NCBI GenBank assembly: GCA_021161995.1
Contig: JAGGZO010000036.1
Span: forward strand, 1-7,063
Direction: 5' to 3'
Source: Candidatus Aenigmatarchaeota archaeon
GTDB lineage: Archaea; Aenigmatarchaeota; Aenigmatarchaeia; CG10238-14; SpSt-28
Length of the DNA: 7,063 bases
Shown: piece by piece, positions 1-4,808 of the stretch
Numbering within the stretch: position 1 is the stretch's first letter
Layout of the letters: each line of letters opens with the position of its first letter
The notes under the pieces: generated by a model
Database searches by the model: none
The model's input: the letters and a program-made list of their open reading frames with translations, nothing else
What the model was told of the DNA's origin: nothing
Program-made: the position numbers and the translations under genes

Positions 1-132
1 AGATGTAGGAGATGTGGCCATATTTCATATCACGTTAGAAAGAAGAGATGTTCTTATTGCGGGTATCCAGATCCTAAATGGAGAAAATACTCATGGCAGC
101 AAAAAACAAGGTTCGGGAAAAGAAAGCATTGA
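1..132 (+). CDS. rpl37e: Large ribosomal subunit protein L37e, 3' end only
   Basis: The window opens inside this gene; 43 codons remain, in frame with position 1, ending at TGA 130-132. The fragment has two zinc-ribbon knuckles, CRRCG near its start and CSYCGYP about fifteen residues later, followed by an aromatic/basic stretch (KWRKYSW) and a basic C-terminus. This is the L37e signature: a small zinc-binding protein of the large ribosomal subunit, found in archaea and eukaryotes but not bacteria. It is therefore one of the best lineage markers here. The zinc-binding cysteines visible are at fragment residues 2, 5, 17 and 20. The start codon and promoter lie outside the window. The 3' end is overlapped in another frame by the VanZ-like gene, so the two are probably co-transcribed. 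Family assignment is confident; the true length cannot be judged. Confidence 0.85.
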   Translation, partial: RCRRCGHISYHVRKKRCSYCGYPDPKWRKYSWQQKTRFGKRKH

Positions 133-524
133 AACTCTTTTGTAATTTGATAAACTATTTCTGGTATAACAGAAACTTATCTTTACTCTTGTTTTTTATT
201 TATTTGGGTTTAATTTTCATACTTTCATCTATTCCTATAAAAATCCCATATTACTTTTTCTTCGATCCTAGAAAATTGATATTCCATTTTATGGAATACT
301 CCATTCTAGGAATTTTATCATTTTTGAGTATCAGAAGGAGGAATACTTCCATAGCTTTTTCTATTGCTTATGGAATTACGGATGAAATTCATCAGTATTT
401 TGTTCCTGGAAGATTTTTTGATATTTATGATATGTTTTCAGATTCTATTGGCTCTGTGTTTGGAGTAGTGTTAGTTCTATTTGTTTTGAACAAGTGTGAT
501 AGAAGAAATCTTTTAAAGATGTAA
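93..524 (+). CDS. VanZ-like small integral membrane protein
   Basis: Protein of 143 aa with about four hydrophobic segments, matching the VanZ-like family. Numbered from the ATG at 93, the family motifs are the FILSSIP segment (residues 42-48), the HFMEY motif (65-69), DEIHQYFVPGR (97-107) and a downstream D-x(3)-D-x(2)-G pattern near 113-120. VanZ-like proteins are membrane proteins of poorly known function; bacterial VanZ affects teicoplanin resistance, which gives no guide in an archaeon. The start is uncertain. ATG 93 has GGAG at 80-83, nine nt upstream. ATG 78 is five codons earlier, and TTG 129 would overlap the L37e stop as TTGA. Any start at or before 129 overlaps L37e, so translational coupling is likely. 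I chose 93 for the SD-like element. Family call is good; function unknown. Confidence 0.75.
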   Translation: MAAKNKVREKKALKLFCNLINYFWYNRNLSLLLFFIYLGLIFILSSIPIKIPYYFFFDPRKLIFHFMEYSILGILSFLSIRRRNTSIAFSIAYGITDEIHQYFVPGRFFDIYDMFSDSIGSVFGVVLVLFVLNKCDRRNLLKM

Positions 525-528
525 AACA

Positions 529-536
529 TTTATTTA
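529..536 (+). promoter_or_regulatory. Possible TATA box for tRNA-Lys
   Basis: TTTATTTA lies in the 39-nt gap between the VanZ-like stop and the tRNA. It is centred about 31 nt upstream of tRNA position 1, which would give a 5' leader of a few nucleotides. The spacing is plausible for an archaeal promoter, but the DNA is AT-rich and the match to TTTAWATA is imperfect. Confidence 0.35.
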
Positions 537-563
537 GATTGCTCAGTAAAATAAAATATTGAT

Positions 564-674
564 GGGCCCGTAGCTCAGCATGGCAGAGCGGCGGGCTTTT
601 AGCGTTATGCTAAAAGCTTTGATGTCAAGATGAAAGAAACCCGTAGGTCGCGGGTTCAAATCCCGCCGGGCCCA
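564..674 (+). tRNA. tRNA-Lys (anticodon UUU) with intron
   Basis: A full cloverleaf can be drawn. The acceptor stem is 564-570 with 667-673 (7 G-C pairs) and the discriminator is A674. The D stem is 573-576 with 586-589 around a 9-nt loop. The anticodon stem is 591-595 with 640-644 (four G-C pairs and one G-U). The variable loop is 645-649. The T stem is 650-654 with 662-666 (all G-C), closing the TTCAAAT loop. The anticodon loop CTTTTA (596-601) is interrupted after position 37 by a 37-nt intron and resumes with A639. The anticodon TTT at 598-600 decodes AAA/AAG lysine codons. CCA is not encoded, so it must be added after transcription. The near-complete G-C pairing in an AT-rich background suggests a thermophile. 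This gene stands alone between the VanZ-like gene and a convergent membrane-protein gene. Confidence 0.95.
602..638 (+). other. tRNA-Lys intron with canonical BHB splice motif
   Basis: The 37-nt intron lies between tRNA positions 37 and 38. The junctions form a full bulge-helix-bulge. Exon bases 596-599 (CTTT) pair with intron bases 633-636 (AAAG) as the central 4-bp helix. The 5' bulge is T600, A601 and G602, cut after A601. The 3' bulge is A637, A638 and A639, cut after A638. The inner helix is 603-606 with 629-632 (C-G, G-U, U-A, U-G). This is the substrate of the archaeal tRNA splicing endonuclease. The intron is too short to code for a protein. Confidence 0.9.
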
Positions 675-802
675 TTTCTGTTTAGTCCGGAATATCCCAC
701 CAATAAATAAACGTAAGATTTTCAATTTCTCGAATACTATATCTTGAAAATATTTGTTAGATGACAATCAACTAAAATAATAAAAATAAAGGGGAGAACA
801 AT
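675..802. other. Gap between convergent tRNA-Lys and membrane-protein genes
   Basis: No gene is supported in this 128-bp AT-rich gap. It holds an 8-bp perfect inverted repeat, ATTTTCAA at 718-725 and TTGAAAAT at 744-751, with an 18-nt loop. It also holds a stretch at 771-790 that reads as T-rich on the minus strand just past the stop at 803 and could end that transcript. Neither is strong evidence of function. Confidence 0.4.
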
Positions 803-1054
803 CTATCTTTTTTCGAAGTAGTTGTAGAGCCATATTAAGATGTACATACCTATGAACATATCGATGAATGCGTATATGGCTCCTATTATGCTACCAACAG
901 GTGTTATTGTATATCCTGGGTATACACTTTCAACTATGTTTAGAAAGTCTGCTGCATATCCTGTGTATGATGAGATGAGTGTTGTTATGAAGATGCATGC
1001 TGCCCATAGTATTCCGCCTGCTAGTGCAAAAGATTTCGGATTCAGTTCTGGCAT
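803..1054 (-). CDS. Small two-helix membrane protein (DUF5676/holin-like)
   Basis: Protein of 83 aa with a conserved-looking layout. The N-terminus MPELNPKSFALAGG leads into a first hydrophobic helix (about 9-29). A polar linker holds the YPGYTITPVGS segment (45-55). A second long helix (about 52-79) has regularly spaced glycines (G54, G58, G69), an internal Asp65, and ends WLYNYFEKR. This pattern (LNP..., W in helix 1, YPGY, Gly-rich helix with one Asp, WLYN) matches a family of short prokaryotic membrane proteins often labelled holin-like or DUF5676; I am recalling that family, not matching it by search. No phage genes are nearby, so a lysis role is not implied. ATG 1054 has no SD, but a TATA-like element sits about 25 bp upstream, so the mRNA is probably leaderless. 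Real gene: likely. Function: unknown. Confidence 0.75.
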   Translation of the reverse strand: MPELNPKSFALAGGILWAACIFITTLISSYTGYAADFLNIVESVYPGYTITPVGSIIGAIYAFIDMFIGMYILIWLYNYFEKR

Positions 1055-1073
1055 AATACTTTTTTGTTTTTAC

Positions 1074-1083
1074 TATGTATAAA
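1074..1083 (-). promoter_or_regulatory. TATA box for leaderless transcript of the membrane-protein gene
   Basis: Read on the minus strand this is TTTATACATA, close to the archaeal TTTAWATA consensus. It is centred about 25 bp upstream of the ATG at 1054. That spacing puts transcription start at or next to the start codon, and no SD lies between. Confidence 0.6.
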
Positions 1084-1340
1084 TGTTAATATTTTATTAA
1101 TTTCGTCAGTCTCTTAATGAATAAAAGTATTACACTACTCTCTTTTTACAGAGAAAACAAAAATAAAATAACATACATGTTTATGAAGTAAAATTTTGTA
1201 TTATATCGAAAAGGTAAATTGATAAGTCTATACTACATCCAGTGTGTTTAAGAGTTTCTTTTGGTTGAGAATTCAATAAGAGAAAGCATGAGGATAGTTG
1301 GTTGTAGAAATTTTTAGGTATCATACTTAAAGATATTATT
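1084..1340. other. Divergent intergenic region upstream of the disulfide reductase
   Basis: About 257 bp with no supported gene. The left end carries the minus-strand TATA box described separately. For the plus-strand gene starting at 1341, no strong SD or TATA element is visible at the leaderless distance; the best local match is TTTTTAGG at 1311-1318. A TATTATAT stretch near 1198-1205 is an alternative that would give a leader of roughly 110 nt. A small hairpin is possible at 1139-1154 (TCTCT/AGAGA with a 6-nt loop). I see no box C/D pair, tRNA or convincing small ORF. Confidence 0.4.
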
Positions 1341-2690
1341 ATGTTAGACAGATACGATCTTATTGTTGTTGGTGGTGGGCCGGCTGGCATAGTAGCGGCA
1401 AAGACAGCTAAAAGTTTTCATCCAGAGAAGAACGTTCTAGTAATAAAAAAAGAGAACGTTGGCATGATTCCGTGTGGTATACCGTATGTGTTTGGTACTT
1501 TAAAAGATGTTGATAAAGATACTATACCAAACAAAGTACTCGAGTCGAGTAGTATAGATCTGCTTGTTGATGAAGTAATAAGAATAGACCGAAGTTCCAA
1601 AAAACTAATAACAAAATCGGGTAAAGAATTTTCTTATGATAAACTAATACTGGCTACTGGTTCTTTGCCCAGAAAAATACCTATACCTGGAAGCGACAAA
1701 GAAAATGTTTTTTATGTTTACAAGAATCGAGAGCTCATTGGTGACATGCTTGAAAGAATAGAAAATGCTAAAAAGGTAGCTGTTATAGGCGGTGGTTTTA
1801 TTGGTTTAGAAATAACAGACGAGCTCGTTAAAAGCAACAAAGAGATTTATTTGATAGAAGTTTTGCCTCATGTGTTGCAAGTATATTTTGATGAAGAATT
1901 CTGTGAAGCAATTGAAAATAAGCTGGTTGAAAGGGGTGTTAGACTATATACTAATACAAAGGTTCTTGAGATAAAGGGTAATGATAGTGTTGAATCTGTC
2001 GTTCTATCTAATAATGAAGAAATTGATGTTGATGCAGTGATAATAGCAACTGGAACTAAACCAAACATAGACCTTGCAAAGGATTCTGGGCTAGAAATCG
2101 ATAAGTTTGGAATAAAGGTTGATGATCGCATGAGAACTAGTGATGAAAATATATTCGCTGTAGGTGATTGTGCAGGGAAATATGATTTCTTAACTGGTAA
2201 ACCAACACCAATTTTACTTGCTTCTGTTGCTTGTTTAGAGGCTAGAGTAGCAGCTATGAACGTTTTCGGTAGTAGCTCGAAATATTCAATGGGGGGAGTT
2301 ATCGGAACGTTCTTAACAGCTTTTGATGATATTTCTCTTTGCGCTTCTGGTTATACGGAAAGCAGAGCAAGAAATGAGGGTATTGATGTAATCACAGGAT
2401 TTGCAAAGGTTGCTGACAGACATCCATCATCTTTACCAAATACAAAGGAAATAATGCTTAAGTTAATATTTGAGAGAGAGACTCATAGATTGATTGGAGC
2501 AGAACTCATAGGAGATTTCAGAGACGCTAACTTAATAAATGTCATTTCTTCATTGATAGAGAAGAAAGTCAGTATGAAGGAAATTATAACTATGCAGTTT
2601 GGTACACATCCATTACTCACATCACCACCAACAACATTCCCAATAATTTCAGCTGCTCTAGATGCTATGAAAAAACTAAAGACTGAGTAA
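1341..2690 (+). CDS. FAD/NADH-dependent disulfide reductase, Nox/CoA-disulfide reductase type
   Basis: Protein of 449 aa, a normal length for the single-cysteine branch of pyridine nucleotide-disulfide oxidoreductases. The FAD-binding Rossmann motif is GGGPAG (11-16). IPCGIPY gives a redox Cys45 at the position used by NADH oxidase, NADH peroxidase and CoA-disulfide reductase. ATG motifs sit at 105-107 and 236-238. The NADH Rossmann motif GGGFIG (150-155) is followed by Glu173 at the end of the next strand, suggesting NADH over NADPH. The FAD-contacting VGDCAG is at 274-279. The C-terminal interface domain holds GTHPLL with His423-Pro424, unlike the aromatic-rich ending of classical CoA-disulfide reductases. 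Likely roles are reduction of oxygen, peroxide, sulfur or a low-molecular-weight disulfide; the substrate cannot be fixed from sequence. The 3' end overlaps the convergent MinD gene by 15 bp. Confidence 0.85.
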   Translation: MLDRYDLIVVGGGPAGIVAAKTAKSFHPEKNVLVIKKENVGMIPCGIPYVFGTLKDVDKDTIPNKVLESSSIDLLVDEVIRIDRSSKKLITKSGKEFSYDKLILATGSLPRKIPIPGSDKENVFYVYKNRELIGDMLERIENAKKVAVIGGGFIGLEITDELVKSNKEIYLIEVLPHVLQVYFDEEFCEAIENKLVERGVRLYTNTKVLEIKGNDSVESVVLSNNEEIDVDAVIIATGTKPNIDLAKDSGLEIDKFGIKVDDRMRTSDENIFAVGDCAGKYDFLTGKPTPILLASVACLEARVAAMNVFGSSSKYSMGGVIGTFLTAFDDISLCASGYTESRARNEGIDVITGFAKVADRHPSSLPNTKEIMLKLIFERETHRLIGAELIGDFRDANLINVISSLIEKKVSMKEIITMQFGTHPLLTSPPTTFPIISAALDAMKKLKTE

Positions 2691-2706
2691 TTCTTTTAGT
2701 TTTTTG
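2668..2706. terminator. Overlapping poly-T terminators of convergent genes
   Basis: The plus-strand reductase stop (2688-2690) is followed by TTCTTTTAG and then six T at 2700-2705. The minus-strand MinD stop (2676-2678) is followed on its own strand by six T at 2670-2675. Archaeal transcription often ends at such U-rich tracts. Each tract lies inside the other gene's coding sequence. Confidence 0.45.
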
Positions 2707-3536
2707 TATACTTCTTCCATTTCTTTTTTGACCTTGCAATCTGTGTAGATAACAGGTTTCATTTTTATCAGAGAATTTATAACACAATCGTCATATGAAA
2801 TTTTTCCGATGACTTTTCTGCCAAATATTCTTTCTATTCTTGAAGTCATTCTTTTGTTTATATCATGCTTGTTTATGACGATCGAATAAGATATTCCAAA
2901 ATGCTCAACTACTTTGACAATTCTTTTAAGGTCTGAATAACCTGATGGCGTAGGTTCTGTTATTAAGATTGCAAAATCTGAACCTCTTATCGAAGCAATC
3001 ACAGGACAACCTATACCAGCTGCTGTATCCAATATACTTAGATCATGCGGAAAATAGTTTATCTTTTCTTTCAATTCTTCTACTATTTTTCCTGAGCCAT
3101 GTTCACCGGGATATAACTTACCAGAGATTATCGGAAAGTTGTATTTGGAAGTGTTTATTCTTATTTCACCATTTTTTACTGGTTTTAGTTTGAACGCACC
3201 TTTAGGACAAATAACTTCACATAAGCCACAACCCTCGCACAACATTTTGTCGATTTTTATTTTTCCGTTTATTTTCTTTATCGCACCATATTTACAGATT
3301 TTAATACAATAATCACAGTTGTTACATTTTCTAGGATTGACAAAAGCCTTTAATGATGTTGAAACTTTCTCTATTTTATCATATTTTTTTATTCCTAACC
3401 ATAGGCCGAGATTTGGTGCATCTACATCACAATCGCATGCAACAATCTTTCTCTCTTTAGAAAACATTAACGATAGAGAGCTTGCCAACATGCTCTTTCC
3501 AACGCCACCTTTTCCAGATGCAATCACAATTCTCAT
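2676..3536 (-). CDS. MinD-type P-loop ATPase with inserted 2[4Fe-4S] ferredoxin (second copy)
   Basis: Protein of 286 aa in the MinD/Mrp family. The deviant Walker A motif GKGGVGKS (8-15) has both the signature Lys9 and Lys14, and the switch II motif DTAAGIG lies near residue 195. A bacterial-type ferredoxin is inserted after the first strand-helix unit. Cluster one uses Cys71, 74, 77 and 81; cluster two uses Cys100, 103, 106 and 110 followed by Pro. The known architecture (MinD superfamily ATPase with inserted ferredoxin, COG1149 type) suggests ATP-dependent conformational change coupled to electron transfer or Fe-S delivery, probably as a heterodimer with its neighbour. It is the last gene of the operon, and its ATG overlaps the upstream stop as ATGA (3533-3536), so translation is probably coupled. 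Residue 16, usually Thr, is Met. Substrate unknown. Confidence 0.9.
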   Translation of the reverse strand: MRIVIASGKGGVGKSMLASSLSLMFSKERKIVACDCDVDAPNLGLWLGIKKYDKIEKVSTSLKAFVNPRKCNNCDYCIKICKYGAIKKINGKIKIDKMLCEGCGLCEVICPKGAFKLKPVKNGEIRINTSKYNFPIISGKLYPGEHGSGKIVEELKEKINYFPHDLSILDTAAGIGCPVIASIRGSDFAILITEPTPSGYSDLKRIVKVVEHFGISYSIVINKHDINKRMTSRIERIFGRKVIGKISYDDCVINSLIKMKPVIYTDCKVKKEMEEVYKKLKELLSL

Positions 3537-4375
3537 AATCCCACTTTTAATTTAAGTAGTTCATGAACGTTTTTCAGATCTCTCTTTACGTATGCATCTA
3601 AAACATCTTTTGAATACGGTATTTTACCGGCTATGTATGTTTTGTATTTTTTGGCAATTCTTTGTATTCGCTTTTCACTTCCTATTCCAGATTTGTTGAT
3701 GATGACAAGAGCTTTTTTACCGAGTTTCTTAGCTAGCTCTAGTGATATTTTTAGGTCATGTAATCCTAGTGGAGTAGGTTCTGTCACTGCAAATATCATG
3801 TCAGACTCTCTGAGAATGTGAACAACATTACAATGAATCCCGGCTGCCGTATCGAATATGATGTAATCTGCGTTTATTTTTTTAGCAACATCAATTGCTT
3901 TTCTTTTTGCCTCATTTACTATTGGTGTAGTTTCTTCTACATTCGGTTTTGATTTTCCAGATATAAACCAAAAATTTTTATCGATCTTAACGCTATATAC
4001 TTCTCCAATCTCTTTTTTACTAACTTTTATGGCTCCGAATGGGCAGATATGCCAACAAACTCCGCAGCTATTGCATAAATCATGGATGAATTTTGGATAT
4101 CCACCAGGTATCCAAAAAATAGCGTTTGAGCGACACTTTTCTGCACATATACCACATTTTCTACATTTTCTTTTGTCCAGTTTTGGTATTGGTTGATAAA
4201 CCTTTGTTTTGTTACTGAGTTTTCTATTTAATAATAGATGGTCATTTGGACATTCTACATCACAATCACAAAGGACAACCTTTTTACCTTTGCTAATAAG
4301 TTTGTATGTAAGCAAAATGGCGAATGTTGATTTTCCAACACCACCTTTTGTTCCAGTAGAGGCTAAAAATTTCAA
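3533..4375 (-). CDS. MinD-type P-loop ATPase with inserted 2[4Fe-4S] ferredoxin (first copy, TTG start)
   Basis: Protein of 280 aa, a diverged paralogue of the next gene with the same architecture. The deviant Walker A motif TKGGVGKST (9-17) has Lys10 and Lys15. CDCDVECPN (36-44) follows the first domain strand. The ferredoxin insert has Cys71, 74, 77 and 81 for cluster one and Cys101, 104, 107 and 111-Pro for cluster two. Switch II is DTAAGIH beginning at Asp175. The start codon is TTG at 4375. It is supported by AGGTGA at 4382-4387, six nt upstream, and by the Walker A motif falling at the usual distance from the N-terminus. The gene begins six nt after the NifX-like stop and overlaps the next gene by 4 nt, so the two ATPases should be made together. 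Role inferred: energised electron or cluster transfer to the NifX-fold partner. Confidence 0.9.
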   Translation of the reverse strand: MKFLASTGTKGGVGKSTFAILLTYKLISKGKKVVLCDCDVECPNDHLLLNRKLSNKTKVYQPIPKLDKRKCRKCGICAEKCRSNAIFWIPGGYPKFIHDLCNSCGVCWHICPFGAIKVSKKEIGEVYSVKIDKNFWFISGKSKPNVEETTPIVNEAKRKAIDVAKKINADYIIFDTAAGIHCNVVHILRESDMIFAVTEPTPLGLHDLKISLELAKKLGKKALVIINKSGIGSEKRIQRIAKKYKTYIAGKIPYSKDVLDAYVKRDLKNVHELLKLKVGL

Positions 4376-4381
4376 GTTGTT

Positions 4382-4387
4382 TCACCT
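4382..4387 (-). promoter_or_regulatory. SD deciding the TTG start of the first MinD gene
   Basis: AGGTGA on the minus strand is formed by the last sense codon (AGG) and stop (TGA) of the NifX-like gene. It lies six nt before the TTG at 4375. Its position supports TTG initiation and coupling to translation of the upstream gene. Confidence 0.65.
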
Positions 4388-4795
4388 ACCACCTCTCCAT
4401 CTCCTTCTTCTGCCAAATCCCCTTCCATACCCAAAGCCTCTTGGTCCAATAGAAAAACCTGGTTTAAGCTCGCCTTTGATGTATTTTTCTATTGCTTGCC
4501 TTACGGTTATGCTAGATACCCCAGGAATTAATTGTATACCTGCTGATGAAAGAACACCATATGCATTTGGCCCTAAACTCCCACATATTACTACGTTTAC
4601 ACCTTTTCGTGCAATTGCTTGAGCAGCTTGTATTCCAGCGCCCCCAAACGCGTTTATTCCTGGGTTTGGTAAAGACTCCCATTTCTTTATTTTCCCATCT
4701 TCTATTTCTGTTATGATGAAATATGGACATCTACCAAACCTAACATCTACCAGTGCTTCTATATCTGGTGCCGTTGCACATACAGCTATTTTCAT
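4382..4795 (-). CDS. NifX/NifB-type metal-cluster-binding protein with Arg/Gly-rich tail
   Basis: Protein of 137 aa. Residues 1-110 match the dinitrogenase iron-molybdenum cofactor fold shared by NifX, NafY, the NifB C-terminus and ORP: MKIAVCA at the N-terminus, VRFGRCPYF (18-26), GAGIQAAQAIARKGV (52-66), and VVICGSLGPNAYGVL (68-82). Cysteines 6, 23 and 71 are candidate metal ligands. Proteins of this fold bind or carry metal-sulfur clusters; no nif genes are present, so nitrogen fixation is not implied. Residues 113-137 form an unusual basic tail of Gly, Arg and aromatics ending RRRRWRGGR, with no acidic residue; it could bind nucleic acid, a membrane or a partner. The gene starts 10 nt after the CDF stop with a strong SD and is followed six nt later by the MinD pair. 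Fold call is strong; the cofactor is unknown. Confidence 0.85.
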   Translation of the reverse strand: MKIAVCATAPDIEALVDVRFGRCPYFIITEIEDGKIKKWESLPNPGINAFGGAGIQAAQAIARKGVNVVICGSLGPNAYGVLSSAGIQLIPGVSSITVRQAIEKYIKGELKPGFSIGPRGFGYGRGFGRRRRWRGGR

Positions 4796-4798
4796 TTA

Positions 4799-4808
4799 TA
4801 TCACCTCA
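4799..4808 (-). promoter_or_regulatory. Strong SD for the NifX-like gene, overlapping the CDF stop
   Basis: On the minus strand TGAGGTGAT starts with the CDF stop codon TGA and provides GAGGTGAT a few nt before the ATG at 4795. This is the best SD in the window, indicating that internal operon genes use SD initiation while first genes appear leaderless. Confidence 0.75.

Noticed and set aside
718..751. 8-bp inverted repeat ATTTTCAA/TTGAAAAT
   Set aside because: The 18-nt loop and AT-rich composition make chance likely, and no neighbouring site suggests an operator or terminator.
543..767. 74-codon minus-strand frame across the tRNA
   Set aside because: It is a by-product of the tRNA-Lys sequence; the cloverleaf and BHB fully explain this region.
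840..1082. 80-codon plus-strand frame opposite the small membrane protein
   Set aside because: The minus-strand frame has a coherent two-helix topology, family-like motifs and a TATA box at the right distance; the plus-strand product does not.
1181..1390. 69-codon minus-strand frame covering the divergent spacer and the reductase N-terminus
   Set aside because: It runs antisense over the conserved FAD-binding motif and shows no promoter, SD or recognisable motif.
4209..4622. 137-codon open frame on the plus strand
   Set aside because: It lies antisense to the NifX-like and first MinD genes, both of which have clear motifs and SDs; its translation is rich in Pro/Leu/Phe with no family motif.
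4382..4795. Nitrogen fixation gene (nifX) call
   Set aside because: The fold matches, but no nifHDK, nifB or nifEN is present, and the ferredoxin-MinD neighbours fit another anaerobic metal-cluster locus better.
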